Assembly (NCBI RefSeq): GCF_013297935.1
Contig: NZ_JAAFIX010000007.1
Location: forward strand, 124,001 to 188,000
From: Rhodoferax sp.
GTDB taxonomy: Bacteria > Pseudomonadota > Gammaproteobacteria > Burkholderiales > Burkholderiaceae_C
Direction of reading: 5' to 3'
Length of the DNA: 64,000 nucleotides
Under the pieces are notes generated by a model. That model was not told where the DNA came from and searched no databases. It saw nothing but the letters and a program-made list of their open reading frames with translations. Position 1 is the first letter of the stretch; each line of letters opens with the position of its first letter. Both the position numbers and the translations under genes were made by a program. Of the stretch, positions 7,309 to 17,911 are shown piece by piece.

Positions 7309-7794
7309 ATGCCGATTGCATCCCCTTCCGCCCCCTTGCCCGACACGGCGCTGCCCGTGGCCACGTTTGTGGCGTTCATGACCGCGTCTGGCAATGCCCA
7401 GCAAATCCTCAAGGCCCGCATGCTGGCGGCTGACGCCGAGCAAGGCCTGGGGCCGCTGCATCTGCACGCGCTGTGCCTGTGCCAGCGCAGCCCCGGCGCC
7501 ACCCAGCAGCAGCTGGTGCAGGCCATGGGGCGGGACAAGGGCCAGATGGCCCGCTTGATCCGCGAGCTGGAAGACCGCCAACTGCTGCTGCGCACCCCTG
7601 ATGCGAACGACCGCCGGGTGTGGCGGCTCAGTGTCACGCCGGAAGGCGAGCTCCGGTGCACCCGCTTTCTGGCTCTGGAGGCGACCCTGGCGCAAGACTT
7701 GTTTGGCACGCTGGGCGAGGGTGAGCTGGCGTCGCTGTTAGCCATGTTGCAAAAAGTGCAGGCCCGCGTGGACGGAATGGAAGCCCATGCTTAA
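7309..7794 (+). CDS. MarR-family transcriptional regulator
   Basis: 161 aa. The winged helix-turn-helix spans roughly residues 45-115: SPGATQQQLVQAMGRDKGQM (recognition helix), RLIRELEDRQLLLRT and the wing DANDRRVWRLSVTPEG. N- and C-terminal helices would form the dimer interface. Likely represses itself and the divergent DUF2798 gene through the two GTTGA-N5-TCAAC sites. Ligand unknown. The 3' end overlaps the DTW gene by 8 nt. Confidence 0.85.
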   Translation: MPIASPSAPLPDTALPVATFVAFMTASGNAQQILKARMLAADAEQGLGPLHLHALCLCQRSPGATQQQLVQAMGRDKGQMARLIRELEDRQLLLRTPDANDRRVWRLSVTPEGELRCTRFLALEATLAQDLFGTLGEGELASLLAMLQKVQARVDGMEAHA

Positions 7795-8575
7795 GCCAGC
7801 CCCAGCAGCACCCCATGCGGTGTCGCGCTTGCGTGCGGCGCGATTGGCCCGCAGCAGCAAACCGTTTCTGGCGCGCGGCGGCATGAAGGGCGAGCGCTGC
7901 CCGGGCTGCCGCATCAACCCGGCGCACTGCATTTGCCCGCTGCAGCCGCAGGTGCCGGCCCGTGCGGGGGTGTGCCTGATCATGGCGGACATTGAGGCTC
8001 TCAAACCCAGCAACACCGGCTGGCTGATTGCCGATGTGGTGGCCGACACTTTTGCTTTCGGCTGGGCGCGCACGGAGGTAGACCCCGCCCTGCTGGCCCT
8101 GCTGGCCGACCCGCAGTGGCTGCCGGTGGTGGTGTTTCCGGGGGAGTTTGTGGTGCCGGGGCGGGTGGTTCACACCCTGCCGCCTGCCGCCCAGGCGCCC
8201 CAGGGCACAAGCACCGCGCCGGGCAAGCGGCCGCTGTTTATCTTGCTCGACGCCACCTGGCCCGAGGCGCGCAAGATGTTCCGCAAGAGCCCCTACCTTG
8301 ATGCCTTGCCGGTACTGAGCTTGCAGCCCGAGCAGATGTCGCGCTACCGCCTGCGCCGCAGCCGCCGCGAAGACCACTTTTGCACGAGCGAGGTGGGCGC
8401 CCTGTGCCTGGAGCTGGCGGGCGACACCCGGGCCGCGCTGGCGCTGGAGGCCTGGCTGGAGGTGTACACCCACCACTACCTGCAGGCCAAACACCAGTTG
8501 CCGCCGCAACTGGACACACCGGCGCACCTCGCGTTACAACATTTGGCGCAAGAGGCCACCCCGGCCGGTGGATAA
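7787..8575 (+). CDS. DTW-domain protein (tRNA acp3U transferase family)
   Basis: 262 aa. Zinc-type cysteines 38, 41, 48 and 50 (CPGC and HCICP) and the diagnostic D-x-T-W (DATW, 155-158) define the DTW family, which includes TapT/YfiP. These transfer the aminocarboxypropyl group of SAM to uridine in tRNA. RYRLRRSRREDHFCTSEVGA matches the conserved C-terminal block. The start at 7787 overlaps marR; internal starts are possible. Assignment to tRNA acp3U47 is by family only. Confidence 0.85.
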   Translation: MLKPAPAAPHAVSRLRAARLARSSKPFLARGGMKGERCPGCRINPAHCICPLQPQVPARAGVCLIMADIEALKPSNTGWLIADVVADTFAFGWARTEVDPALLALLADPQWLPVVVFPGEFVVPGRVVHTLPPAAQAPQGTSTAPGKRPLFILLDATWPEARKMFRKSPYLDALPVLSLQPEQMSRYRLRRSRREDHFCTSEVGALCLELAGDTRAALALEAWLEVYTHHYLQAKHQLPPQLDTPAHLALQHLAQEATPAGG

Positions 8576-8578
8576 TGC

Positions 8579-8634
8579 GCTCCTGTTTTGATAGCTGCTT
8601 GCGCACATAAAACGTGGGCTAGAAGCCGATTTGG
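8579..8634 (+). repeat. Dispersed 56-bp repeat, copy B
   Basis: Same orientation as copy A. Contains GATAGCTGCTTGCGCACAT and a small hairpin GGCT-AGA-AGCC. It lies 3 bp after the DTW stop and 25 bp before the next ATG. Confidence 0.85.
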
Positions 8635-8659
8635 CACTCAACTCCCGGAGATTCCCCCC

Positions 8660-9064
8660 ATGCCGCACCTGGTCGTTTTGTACACCGCCAACCTGGACCG
8701 CGAGGTCGATATGTCCGGCCTGTGCCGCACCTTGTGCGACACCATGCTGGCGCAGCGAGATGAGAGCGGCAAACAGGTGTTTCCGACCGGGGGCACACGG
8801 GTGCTGGCTTACCCCGCCGCCCACAGTGCCGTGGCAGACGGCCAGGGCGACTACGGGTTTTTGTACATGAACCTGCGCATGGCCAAGGGTCGCAGCCCGG
8901 TGGTGCACCAGCAAATGGGCGAGGCCCTGAAGGCCGCCGTGGGCACCCGCCTGGCCGACCTGCTGGCGCGTAAGCCCTTGGGGATCACGGTTCAGATCGA
9001 CGAGGGCCACGAGGTCTTCGACGGCAAGCACAGCAGCCTGCACCCCTTGTTTAACAAGGCCTGA
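8660..9064 (+). CDS. 5-carboxymethyl-2-hydroxymuconate isomerase family protein
   Basis: 134 aa. Begins MPHLVVLYTANL; the N-terminal proline after Met removal is the catalytic base in the tautomerase/CHMI fold. The pattern GDYGFLYMNLRMAKGRSP and the ending GITVQIDEGHE fit the CHMI family of homoprotocatechuate degradation. No other hpa genes are nearby, so an actual role in that pathway is uncertain. The ATG at 8660 has CGGAG upstream. Confidence 0.8.
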   Translation: MPHLVVLYTANLDREVDMSGLCRTLCDTMLAQRDESGKQVFPTGGTRVLAYPAAHSAVADGQGDYGFLYMNLRMAKGRSPVVHQQMGEALKAAVGTRLADLLARKPLGITVQIDEGHEVFDGKHSSLHPLFNKA

Positions 9065-9065
9065 T

Positions 9066-9941
9066 ATGCAGCGCCTACGTGGATGGGGCCTGTTGTTGGC
9101 TGTATCGGTGCCGCTACTGCTCCTGTTCAGCTGGAATCAGTTGAGCGCCCGGTCCACAGTGGCCAATCTGGAACGCTACAGAAACTGGTCGGAGAGCCAC
9201 GTCGGCACGCTACTGGCCCCCTTGAGCTCCTATTTCTTGAAGCAGCACAGGGCTGCGGTGGCAGGCGATGTGACTCTGCCGCCGGTACCTGCAGGCATAG
9301 GCGTGAAATCATGGGGCTTGTCGGCCGACTCCACCGTGAGTGTCGAGCTAGAAGCCAAACTGGACGGGCGCCCGGTCAAGCTGCGCTATGTGCCGGTGAT
9401 CCGCAATGCAAAGGTGATTCTGTTTGACTGTGTGAGTGAAGCGCCAACAGTGCTGATTCAGCAGTTTTGCCGCCCGGAGGTCGTGAAGTCCTTTGCAGAC
9501 ATCCGCGCTCAACTCGACGCCAATGAGCAGGTACTTGCCAACTTGCCGCCTGTGCAGAGCGCATCCGGAACTGCGCTGGCAGTCGGGGTGAGTCTCGGCA
9601 GTGTTGTGGTGGTCCCTTCACCTCCGGCCGAGCTGAGAAGGTGTGGCTTTCAGTGCGTCAAACCCCAAAGCTGCGTAACCCCACGCCCCTTGGCCTGCAC
9701 CGGTGAGTTGCGCGAGGGCAATAGCGTTCGCACCGACTTCAAAGCCAGCAACACCGACTACCGGGGTAACGACTTCGCCACCCAGCAAGCAGCTGACGCC
9801 GCGTGCGCACAAACCTGGGGACCGGGCTATCGCGTGGCGCGCGCAAGTGGCTTGACGGATAAGGGCTCGCTCGGCGACGGTATGGAGTACTGGGTGCACA
9901 ACGACATCGATAAAACACAAAACTGCTGGAACCATGAATAG
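9066..9941 (+). CDS. Membrane-anchored pilin-like protein with Cys-rich C-terminal domain
   Basis: 291 aa. One N-terminal membrane segment (8-24), a helical stretch, then residues 90-136 (LDGRPVKLRYVPV, FDCVSEAP, QQFCR) resembling the disulfide-bounded end of type IV pilins (Cys122/Cys135). No prepilin peptidase site (G-FTLIE) is visible. A second domain carries six more cysteines (193, 197, 203, 211, 247, 287). It overlaps the PglL gene by 8 nt, so the two are co-translated. I infer it is a surface protein and perhaps a glycosylation substrate. No named family. Confidence 0.6.
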   Translation: MQRLRGWGLLLAVSVPLLLLFSWNQLSARSTVANLERYRNWSESHVGTLLAPLSSYFLKQHRAAVAGDVTLPPVPAGIGVKSWGLSADSTVSVELEAKLDGRPVKLRYVPVIRNAKVILFDCVSEAPTVLIQQFCRPEVVKSFADIRAQLDANEQVLANLPPVQSASGTALAVGVSLGSVVVVPSPPAELRRCGFQCVKPQSCVTPRPLACTGELREGNSVRTDFKASNTDYRGNDFATQQAADAACAQTWGPGYRVARASGLTDKGSLGDGMEYWVHNDIDKTQNCWNHE

Positions 9942-11442
9942 CGAGCCCACGAGCCAGAGCATCACGACTCTCGTGGCAGTGCAGATCACCGCCGGCTTGT
10001 TGCTGACGGCAGTGGCTTTCCCCTGGGTGAGCCCTTTGTCGTGGGGGCCCAACCCCGACATGCTGCAGCACTTGGCGACCGGGGGCAGTGTGGCGGTGTT
10101 GCTGCTCGCTGCGGCGCTGGGGGGGCACTTGCTATCGCGGTCGGCGTTGGTGGGCACCGTCGCCTGGGGTTGGCTGCTGGCAGCCCTGTTGAGCGCGGGC
10201 ATGGCCGTGGTGCAGTACTTCGGTGTGGCCGATGCCGCTTGGTCGGAGTGGGTGATGCGCACCGACATCGGCACCGCGTATGCCAACCTGCGCCAACGCA
10301 ACCAGTTTGCGTCGCTCACCTCCATCGGCTTGCTGAGCCTGCTGTGGCTGGCGCACCGGCCGCCGGGTGCGACCCCGCTCGCCTTGCCCGCGCTGCGCAC
10401 GAGCGCCCTGTGCGTTGCGGTGGCGTTGTTGGCAGTGGGCAATGCCTGCAGCAGCTCGCGCACCGGTGCACTGCAATGGCTGCTGATCGCGGTGCTGGCC
10501 TGGTGGTGGGGCCGCGGTGAGCAGCGCACAGCGCTGCGCTGGAGCGGCTTGGCCTTGGGTTTGTACCTGGTGGCGAACCTGGTGCTGCCACTGGCCTTGC
10601 AGGCGCTGACCGGCCAGGTACCCGCCAACGCGCTGGAGCGCTTTGGGGAAGATGCGGGCTCGCAAAGCCGGACGGTGCTGTGGGCCAACGTGATCGAGCT
10701 CACGCGTGTGCACCCCTGGCTGGGCTGGGGTTGGGGAGAGTTGAAGTTTGCCCACTTTATGCACCCCTATGCGGGCGAGCGCTTCAGCGTGATTCTGGAC
10801 AATGCGCACAACCTGCCGTTGCATCTGGCGGTAGAGCTGGGGGTGCCCGCAGCGCTGCTGCTGTGTGGGGGCGCACTTGCCCTCGCCCTTCGAGCCAAGC
10901 CCTGGCAGGAGCGCCAACCCACGCGCCAGTTGGCGTGGGGCGTGTTGCTGGTGATCGCATTGCACAGTGTGCTGGAGTACCCCCTGTGGTACGGGCCGTT
11001 TCAAGTAGCTGCCGTGCTGGCAATCTGCATGTTGTGCAGTGAGCGCCTGCTGCAGTGGCGTGGCTTGCGGCTGGCAGCTTGCGCAGTGGCCGGGGTGCTG
11101 ATCGCTATGACGGCCTACACCGGCTGGGACTACGCCCGGGTCAGCCAGCTGTACCTGCCACCCCAGTTCCGCGCCGAGCGCTGGAAAGAAAACACCTATG
11201 ACAAGGTGAAGGACTCGGTACTGTTTCGCAACAGCGTGCAGTTTGCGTATGTGACCACCACCCCAGTCACACCCGAAACAGCCCGCGCCTTGTACACGGC
11301 CTCATGGCAAGTGCTGCACTACTCGCCGGAGCCGAAGGTAATCGCAGTACTGCTGGAGAGTGCCGCCCTGCTCAACCTGGAGAGCCCGCTCACCGAGCAC
11401 ATCCGGCGGCAGTGGCGGGTGGCCTACCCGGAAGGCTACTGA
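9934..11442 (+). CDS. PglL-type protein O-oligosaccharyltransferase (Wzy_C superfamily)
   Basis: 502 aa, about a dozen membrane segments. The periplasmic loop near 280-300 has DNAHNLPLHLAVELG and a later segment has HSVLEYPLWYGPF, the His-containing motifs of PglL ligases and O-antigen ligases. In Neisseria and Comamonadaceae relatives, PglL moves lipid-linked glycan onto pilin Ser/Thr. Coupling to the upstream pilin-like protein favours PglL over an O-antigen ligase (WaaL). Glycan and substrate are unknown. Confidence 0.8.
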   Translation: MNSEPTSQSITTLVAVQITAGLLLTAVAFPWVSPLSWGPNPDMLQHLATGGSVAVLLLAAALGGHLLSRSALVGTVAWGWLLAALLSAGMAVVQYFGVADAAWSEWVMRTDIGTAYANLRQRNQFASLTSIGLLSLLWLAHRPPGATPLALPALRTSALCVAVALLAVGNACSSSRTGALQWLLIAVLAWWWGRGEQRTALRWSGLALGLYLVANLVLPLALQALTGQVPANALERFGEDAGSQSRTVLWANVIELTRVHPWLGWGWGELKFAHFMHPYAGERFSVILDNAHNLPLHLAVELGVPAALLLCGGALALALRAKPWQERQPTRQLAWGVLLVIALHSVLEYPLWYGPFQVAAVLAICMLCSERLLQWRGLRLAACAVAGVLIAMTAYTGWDYARVSQLYLPPQFRAERWKENTYDKVKDSVLFRNSVQFAYVTTTPVTPETARALYTASWQVLHYSPEPKVIAVLLESAALLNLESPLTEHIRRQWRVAYPEGY

Positions 11443-12326
11443 GCAGCCGCTGCAGCCCCCGTGCGGCGGCTGAACCACCAGCCCTCCAGGCTGTACACCC
11501 CGAGTGCGGCCCAAATCAGGCAAAAGCCGATGGCCCGCGCAGCCTCGAAAGGCTCGCCATACAGCCACACACCGATCAGCAGTTGTAGGCTGGGCGAGAT
11601 GTATTGCAGGATGCCCATGGTCGACATCGACACCCGGCGCGCCCCCGCCGCAAACAGCAGCAGGGGGATGGCGGTGAACGGCCCGGCCAGCAGCAGCCAA
11701 CCGATGTCCGCTGCACTGCCCTGCACCAGCGCGCCCCGACCCTGCAGGGCCCACCAGAGCAACAGGCCGGCTGCCAGCGGTGCGAGCACCAGAGTTTCCA
11801 GCGTCAAACCTTCCAGCGCGCCCAAGGCACCCACTTTGCGCAGCAAGCCGTAGAACCCGAAGGTGACGGCCAGTACCAGCGCCACCCACGGCACATGACC
11901 CGACAGCAAGGCCAGCCAAAGCACCCCGGCAGCAGCGACTGCTACGGCCAGCCATTGCCCCCGGCGCGGGCGCTCGTGCAGAAACACAAAACCCAGACCC
12001 ACATTGACCAGCGGGAGAATGAAATAGCCCAGGCTCGCGTCCAGCACATGGCCGTTTTGCACCGCCCACACATAGACCAGCCAATTCACCCCCAGCAAGC
12101 AGGCCGACAAGGCAAACGCGCCCATGACTTTGGGCGTGCGCCACACCGCGCCCAGCCACGCCCATTGCCGGCGCAGGGCCAGCACCGCGAGCAGCAGCAC
12201 CATGCACCAGACGGTGCGGTGCATCACCACCTCCAAGGCCGGGATAGCGGAGAGTTGTTTGAAATAAATGGGGAAAAGGCCCCAAGCCAGGTAGGCCAGG
12301 GCCGCATAGAGAACACCAGTTTGCAT
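11436..12326 (-). CDS. rarD: RarD-type EamA permease
   Basis: 296 aa, ten predicted membrane helices in two EamA halves. Start GVLYAALAYLAWGLFPIYFK and segments LLGVNWLVYVWAVQNGHVLD and GILQYISPSLQLLIGVWLYG are characteristic of RarD of the drug/metabolite transporter superfamily. Inner membrane; substrate not established, the chloramphenicol-sensitive label being historical. Convergent with pglL, overlapping by 7 nt. Confidence 0.85.
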   Translation of the reverse strand: MQTGVLYAALAYLAWGLFPIYFKQLSAIPALEVVMHRTVWCMVLLLAVLALRRQWAWLGAVWRTPKVMGAFALSACLLGVNWLVYVWAVQNGHVLDASLGYFILPLVNVGLGFVFLHERPRRGQWLAVAVAAAGVLWLALLSGHVPWVALVLAVTFGFYGLLRKVGALGALEGLTLETLVLAPLAAGLLLWWALQGRGALVQGSAADIGWLLLAGPFTAIPLLLFAAGARRVSMSTMGILQYISPSLQLLIGVWLYGEPFEAARAIGFCLIWAALGVYSLEGWWFSRRTGAAAAAQ

Positions 12327-12335
12327 GCAGCGAGC

Positions 12336-13193
12336 TTACCCGCCCCGCCGCAGCACCAGAAAGCCGAAAGCTGTCGCCGTGAGGTACATGCTCACCGAAT
12401 AGATGGCGGCAGGCAGTCCGAGCTGTAGATTGCCCAGCACCGACAGGGCCACAAAAATAGCGAGCGTAGAGTTGTGGATACCGATCTCAAAGCTCACCGC
12501 GGTCGCCAGCGGCTTGGTCAGGCCTGCCACGCGCGACAGGTAGTAGCCCACTAACAGGCTCACCAGATTGAAGGCCAGCACCACCGGGCCCAAGCTGCCG
12601 ATAGAGGCGGTGAGCGCGCTCCACTCTTTCACGATAGCAATCAGTGAGAACGCAGCCAGTACCACTGCGCTGAACACCTTCATGGGCGCGCCCATGCGCT
12701 CGCTGAAGCCCGGCTGCCGGTAACGCACCACCATGCCGATCAGCACCGGCACCATGACCACGCCCACCACCTCCAGCACTTTGCCGGTCTGCAGTGGCAC
12801 CACCTGCCCGCTTTGCAGGTAGGTTGCGATCGCCCAGTTGGCAATGAGCGGGAGGCTCACGATCGAGAGCACGGTGTTGATGGCGGTGAGCGATATGTTC
12901 ATGGCGACATTGCCGCCAAACAAATGGCTGAACAGGTTGGCCGACACGCCGCCGGGCGAGGCGGCCAGCAGCATCAGCCCCACTGCATAAATTGGCTGCA
13001 CGCCCAGCAGCACAATCAGCCCGACTGCAGCGGCGGGTAAGACCAGCATTTGCAGTACGAGCGCCAGCACCACGGCGCGTAGATGCTCGCGCAGGCGCTC
13101 AAAGTCCTGCACCGTCAACGACAGGCCGAGCCCGAACATCACTAGCGCAAGCGCCAGCAGGAGCAAGGTGGGCAGTACCGCGGTAAAGCTCAT
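12336..13193 (-). CDS. Bile acid:sodium symporter family transporter
   Basis: 285 aa, nine to ten hydrophobic helices. The motifs AASPGGVSANLFSHLFGGN and SFEIGIHNSTLA correspond to the two crossover regions of the BASS fold that bind sodium. In bacteria these carry organic anions such as pantoate or keto acids. It overlaps the upstream Mpo1-like gene by 4 nt and lies 9 nt before rarD, so the three minus-strand genes form an operon. Confidence 0.85.
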   Translation of the reverse strand: MSFTAVLPTLLLLALALVMFGLGLSLTVQDFERLREHLRAVVLALVLQMLVLPAAAVGLIVLLGVQPIYAVGLMLLAASPGGVSANLFSHLFGGNVAMNISLTAINTVLSIVSLPLIANWAIATYLQSGQVVPLQTGKVLEVVGVVMVPVLIGMVVRYRQPGFSERMGAPMKVFSAVVLAAFSLIAIVKEWSALTASIGSLGPVVLAFNLVSLLVGYYLSRVAGLTKPLATAVSFEIGIHNSTLAIFVALSVLGNLQLGLPAAIYSVSMYLTATAFGFLVLRRGG

Positions 13194-13711
13194 GCTGCCA
13201 GGCCGGTAGCAGCCGGTGTCGCGCCCAAGCGGCGGCGGATTTCATCGCGCACCTCGGTGCGCATATTCAGGTGAAAAGCCACTTCGGCCACCAGAAACAA
13301 GGGGCCGACCAACAGGCCGATCAGGTCATCCACAAAGGCGGGCTTTTTACCCTCGTAGTAGTGGCCCACAAACTGAAAGGCCCAGCCCACCACAAACAGG
13401 CCGACGCCCCAGCCCAGCCAAACCGCGGTGCTTTGCGCCGCAAACCATTGGCTGGCCGCAAGCGCGGCGGCTAGCAACACGGCCATGGTGATGCCAAAGC
13501 GGGCATCCAGCCGGGTGTAGAACCAGGTAGACGCCAAGGCCACCAGCACCGCAGGGCTCAGCGCAAGTGCACCCGCCACCCACTGCGGACGGGACAGAAG
13601 AATGGTGACCGCCAGCACGATCATGGGGATGCCCACGAAGTGCGTGGCCACGTTGCGACCGTTCTGGTGGTAGGCCGCATACTGGGTCAGGTGATCGGTG
13701 AGGGTTTTCAT
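13190..13711 (-). CDS. Mpo1-like (DUF962) membrane protein
   Basis: 173 aa. Start KTLTDHLTQYAAYHQNGRN with the conserved H-x3-R-N, and later QFVGHYYEGKKPAFVDD, match DUF962/Mpo1. The yeast member is an Fe-dependent dioxygenase of 2-hydroxy fatty acids. Four membrane segments. ATG 13711 has GGAG six nt upstream, better than ATG 13723. First gene of the operon with the BASS transporter and rarD. The reaction here is inferred from the family. Confidence 0.8.
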   Translation of the reverse strand: MKTLTDHLTQYAAYHQNGRNVATHFVGIPMIVLAVTILLSRPQWVAGALALSPAVLVALASTWFYTRLDARFGITMAVLLAAALAASQWFAAQSTAVWLGWGVGLFVVGWAFQFVGHYYEGKKPAFVDDLIGLLVGPLFLVAEVAFHLNMRTEVRDEIRRRLGATPAATGLAA

Positions 13712-13808
13712 GCAAGTCTCCATGGGTTATGGCGGGGATGATGGGTGCAGGTATGCTTGTCGTCTGTCAAGTAACCGACACAACACCCCGCACCTAGTGA
13801 AAGCCCTG

Positions 13809-14513
13809 ATGCCCGCTTTGGACCACCATTTGCCCCTGCTGCGCACTGGACGTTGGTTCGGAGGGCTGCCCCCGGCATTCGCCGACGGCTTGCTGCACAT
13901 GGCCCGGCTGCGCCATTTGCAAGCGGGGGAAAGCCTGTTTCTACGGGATGCTCCGCCCTGCGGTTTGTACGGTCTGCTGCGCGGCGGTATCCGCATTTCG
14001 GGGCAGACCGGTGGCAGCCATACCACCCGGGAGGCGGTGCTGGTGCTGCTATCCCCACCGCAATGGTTTGGTGAAATTTCGGTGTTTGACGGTTCGGCCC
14101 GCACCCACGACGCCCACGCTGCCGAGGCCAGCACGCTGTTGCAGGTGCCGCACGACGATCTGCTGGCCTGGCTGGAACGGCACCCCACGCATTGGCGCGA
14201 TCTGGCGGTGCTGATGGCCGACAAGCTGCGCCTGGCTTTTGTCAGCATGGAGGAGCAAACCGTGCTCCCCGCGCCCCAGCGCCTGGCGCGGCGCCTGCTG
14301 ACCATGGCCCAGGGCTACGGCCAGGCTGCAGACACCGACCGAACCCACAGGGTGCTGAGCGTGACCCAGGAGCAACTGGCGCTGATGATCGGCATCTCCC
14401 GCCAAACCACCAACCAGATATTGCGCGACTTCAAAACCCGCGGTGTGCTGCGGCTGCAGCGCGGCAGCATTGAGTTGCTGGATGTCGCCGCACTGCGGGT
14501 GGAGTGCGAGTAG
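13809..14513 (+). CDS. Crp/Fnr-family transcriptional regulator
   Basis: 234 aa. Cyclic-nucleotide-like beta barrel in the first 120 residues (FLRDAPPCGLYGLLRGGIRI, WFGEISVFDG), dimer helix, then a HTH_Crp domain (LSVTQEQLALMIGISRQTTN). No Fnr-type cysteine cluster and no full cAMP-binding R-S-A/T motif, so the effector is unknown. GTG 13797 in the same frame is an alternative start. Divergent from the Mpo1-like operon with under 100 bp between, a likely regulatory link. Confidence 0.85.
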   Translation: MPALDHHLPLLRTGRWFGGLPPAFADGLLHMARLRHLQAGESLFLRDAPPCGLYGLLRGGIRISGQTGGSHTTREAVLVLLSPPQWFGEISVFDGSARTHDAHAAEASTLLQVPHDDLLAWLERHPTHWRDLAVLMADKLRLAFVSMEEQTVLPAPQRLARRLLTMAQGYGQAADTDRTHRVLSVTQEQLALMIGISRQTTNQILRDFKTRGVLRLQRGSIELLDVAALRVECE

Positions 14514-14535
14514 AGCGTGCCCATCACCTGCGCAT

Positions 14536-14562
14536 AAAAAAAGCGCCGGAAGGCGCTTTTTT
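14536..14562. terminator. Bidirectional intrinsic terminator between the Crp/Fnr gene and gap
   Basis: A7-GCGCC-GGAA-GGCGC-T6 gives a 9-bp or longer stem with A and T tracts on both sides, serving both convergent genes. A second small hairpin (GGCGGC-AAA-GCCGCC) follows at 14566-14580. Confidence 0.9.
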
Positions 14563-14592
14563 GGAGGCGGCAAAGCCGCCAAAGAGTGAACC

Positions 14593-15609
<1,017 letters not shown>

Positions 15610-15645
15610 TCAACTAGAAACTATAAGCGGGTGTAACCACTTGGT

Positions 15646-15680
15646 AAGCGGCGCTTTTCATCAAGAAATACGCGCCGCTT
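15646..15680 (-). other. Inverted repeat in the tkt-gap intergenic region
   Basis: AAGCGGCGC and GCGCCGCTT form a perfect 9-bp stem around a 17-nt loop, just after the tkt stop. No T-tract follows on the minus strand, so it may stabilise or process the tkt-gap message rather than terminate it. Confidence 0.5.
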
Positions 15681-15688
15681 GAGCTAAC

Positions 15689-17779
15689 TCAAGCTTTGCG
15701 GGTCAATGCGGCCTGCACGGTGTCTGCCACGTTTTCAGGCGTGAAGCCGAAGTGCTTGAACAGCACCGGTGCGGGAGCGGATTCACCATAAGTGTCCAGG
15801 CCGACCACGGCAGCCGTGCCGTACTTCCACCAGCCGCTGGTAGAACCCATTTCGACCGCTACGCGGGGCACACCGGCCGGCAGCACGCTGGACTTGTACT
15901 CGGCGCTTTGCAAGTCGAAGGTGGTGGTGGAGGGCATGGAGACCACGCGCACCGCAATCTTGCGCTCGGCCAATACCTTTTGCGCGGCGATGGCCAGTTG
16001 CACTTCGGAGCCGGTGGCGATGATGACGGCCTGGGCCTTCTTCTTCAGACCAGCGTCAGCGGGCTCAGCCAACACATAAGCACCCTTGCTGATGGCGTCC
16101 AGGCCGGATGCGTCAGGCGCCACAGCGGAGTCACCCTTGGCGATGTAGGCAATGTTCTGGCGGCTCAAGAGCAGAGCAGTAGGCTTGGCCTTGTTTTGCA
16201 AAGCGACGGTCCACGCCACGGCAGTTTCGGCCGTATCCGCAGGGCGCCACACGTCCAGATTAGGAATCAAACGCAGGCTGGCAGCGTGCTCGATGGACTG
16301 GTGGGTCGGGCCGTCTTCGCCCAGACCGATGGAGTCATGGGTGAACACGTGCACCACGCGCAGCTTCATGAGCGCGGCCATGCGGATGGCGTTGCGGCTG
16401 TAGTCGCTGAAGGTCAGGAAGGTGCCGCCGTAAGGAATGTAGCCACCGTGCAGAGCCACGCCGTTCATGATGGCAGCCATGCCGAACTCGCGCACACCGT
16501 AGTTGATGTGGCGGCCGCCTTGGCCGGCTTCGTTGGTAACCACATCGCCGGTCAGTGCGTCAAAACGCAGATTGGGCGTGCTCTTGGTGTTGGTCAGGTT
16601 GGAGCCGGTCAGGTCGGCAGAGCCACCCAGCATTTCGGGCAGGGCTGCGGTGAACGACTCCAGCGCCAACTGGCTGGCCTTGCGGCTGGCCACGGTTTCG
16701 CCCTTTTGGTGGGCGGCAATCACGGTGTCCACGGCGGTCTGCACAAACTTCTTGGGCAGGTCGCCCTTCATGCGGCGCACAAACTCTTTGGCCAGCTCAG
16801 GGAAAGCTGCTTTGTAGGCTGCGAACTTGTCGTTCCACGCAGCTTCTGCGGCCTTGCCTTTGTCCTTGGCATCCCAGTCGCCATAGACCTCTTTGGGGAT
16901 GACGAAGGGTGCGTGGCTCCAGCCGATGGATTCGCGGGTGAGCTTGATTTCTTCCGCACCCAAAGGCTCGCCGTGGGCCTTGGAGGTGTTGGCACGGTTC
17001 GGGCTGCCCTTGCCGATGTGGGTCTTGCTGATGATCAGCGTGGGGCGGCTGTCGGTGCCGGCCTTGGCTTGCGCAATGGCAGCCGACACCGCAGCGGCGT
17101 CGTGGCCGTCCACGGGGCCGACCACGTTCCAGCCGTAGGCGACAAAACGCTGGGCGGTGTTGTCGATGAACCAAGGAGCCACTTGGCCGTCGATGGAGAT
17201 GCCGTTGTCGTCGTACAGGGCAATCAGCTTGCCCAGCTTCCAGGCACCGGCCAAAGCGGCGGCTTCGTGGCTGATACCTTCCATCAAGCAGCCGTCGCCC
17301 ATGAACACATAGGTGTGGTGGTCGACGATGGTGTGGTCTACATCGCCCACCTTGCGGTTGAACTCTTGGGCCAACAACTTTTCAGCCAAGGCAAAGCCCA
17401 CAGCATTGGTGATGCCCTGACCCAGCGGGCCGGTGGTGGTTTCTACGCCGGGGGTAATGCCGAACTCGGGGTGGCCGGCGGTCTTGCTGTGCAGCTGGCG
17501 GAAGTTTTTCAGCTCAGTGATGGGCAGCTTGTAGCCGGTCAGGTGCAGCAGTGCGTAGATCAGCATGGAGCCGTGGCCGTTGGACAAAATGAAACGGTCG
17601 CGGTTGGCCCAGTGGGGGTTCGTCGGGTTGTGGCGCAGGTGCTCACCCCACAAAGCCACTGCCATATCGGCCATGCCCATGGGGGCGCCGGGGTGGCCGG
17701 AGTTGGCTTGTTGCACAGCGTCCATGGACAGTGCGCGGATGGCATTCGCCATGTCTTTGGTGTTGGGGGTGGTGGCCAT
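15689..17779 (-). CDS. tkt: Transketolase
   Basis: 696 aa, normal length. TPP-binding [14 protein letters not shown] near residue 160, substrate His residues in [10 protein letters not shown] and SNGHGSM, the second-domain motif [16 protein letters not shown], and [13 protein letters not shown]. Transfers two-carbon ketol units between sugar phosphates in the pentose phosphate pathway or, in autotrophs, the Calvin cycle. It lies upstream of gap on the same strand, as in many Burkholderiales. Confidence 0.97.
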   Translation of the reverse strand: MATTPNTKDMANAIRALSMDAVQQANSGHPGAPMGMADMAVALWGEHLRHNPTNPHWANRDRFILSNGHGSMLIYALLHLTGYKLPITELKNFRQLHSKTAGHPEFGITPGVETTTGPLGQGITNAVGFALAEKLLAQEFNRKVGDVDHTIVDHHTYVFMGDGCLMEGISHEAAALAGAWKLGKLIALYDDNGISIDGQVAPWFIDNTAQRFVAYGWNVVGPVDGHDAAAVSAAIAQAKAGTDSRPTLIISKTHIGKGSPNRANTSKAHGEPLGAEEIKLTRESIGWSHAPFVIPKEVYGDWDAKDKGKAAEAAWNDKFAAYKAAFPELAKEFVRRMKGDLPKKFVQTAVDTVIAAHQKGETVASRKASQLALESFTAALPEMLGGSADLTGSNLTNTKSTPNLRFDALTGDVVTNEAGQGGRHINYGVREFGMAAIMNGVALHGGYIPYGGTFLTFSDYSRNAIRMAALMKLRVVHVFTHDSIGLGEDGPTHQSIEHAASLRLIPNLDVWRPADTAETAVAWTVALQNKAKPTALLLSRQNIAYIAKGDSAVAPDASGLDAISKGAYVLAEPADAGLKKKAQAVIIATGSEVQLAIAAQKVLAERKIAVRVVSMPSTTTFDLQSAEYKSSVLPAGVPRVAVEMGSTSGWWKYGTAAVVGLDTYGESAPAPVLFKHFGFTPENVADTVQAALTRKA

Positions 17780-17911
17780 TCAGGGCGACTCCAGGGGTAA
17801 GGTTAGAAAAGTGCAGAAGCGTAAAACTGGCGCAATTTTACCGGTCTGCGTTTGGAGGCTGTTACAGACCCGTACTGCACGGAATTTGACCGCTCGGCTA
17901 TGCTTTTGTGC

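Noticed and set aside
15752..17800. 682-aa open frame antisense to tkt
   Set aside because: It mirrors the transketolase gene, whose motifs are unmistakable. The antisense translation is His/Gly/Val-rich with no domain, a GC-rich shadow.
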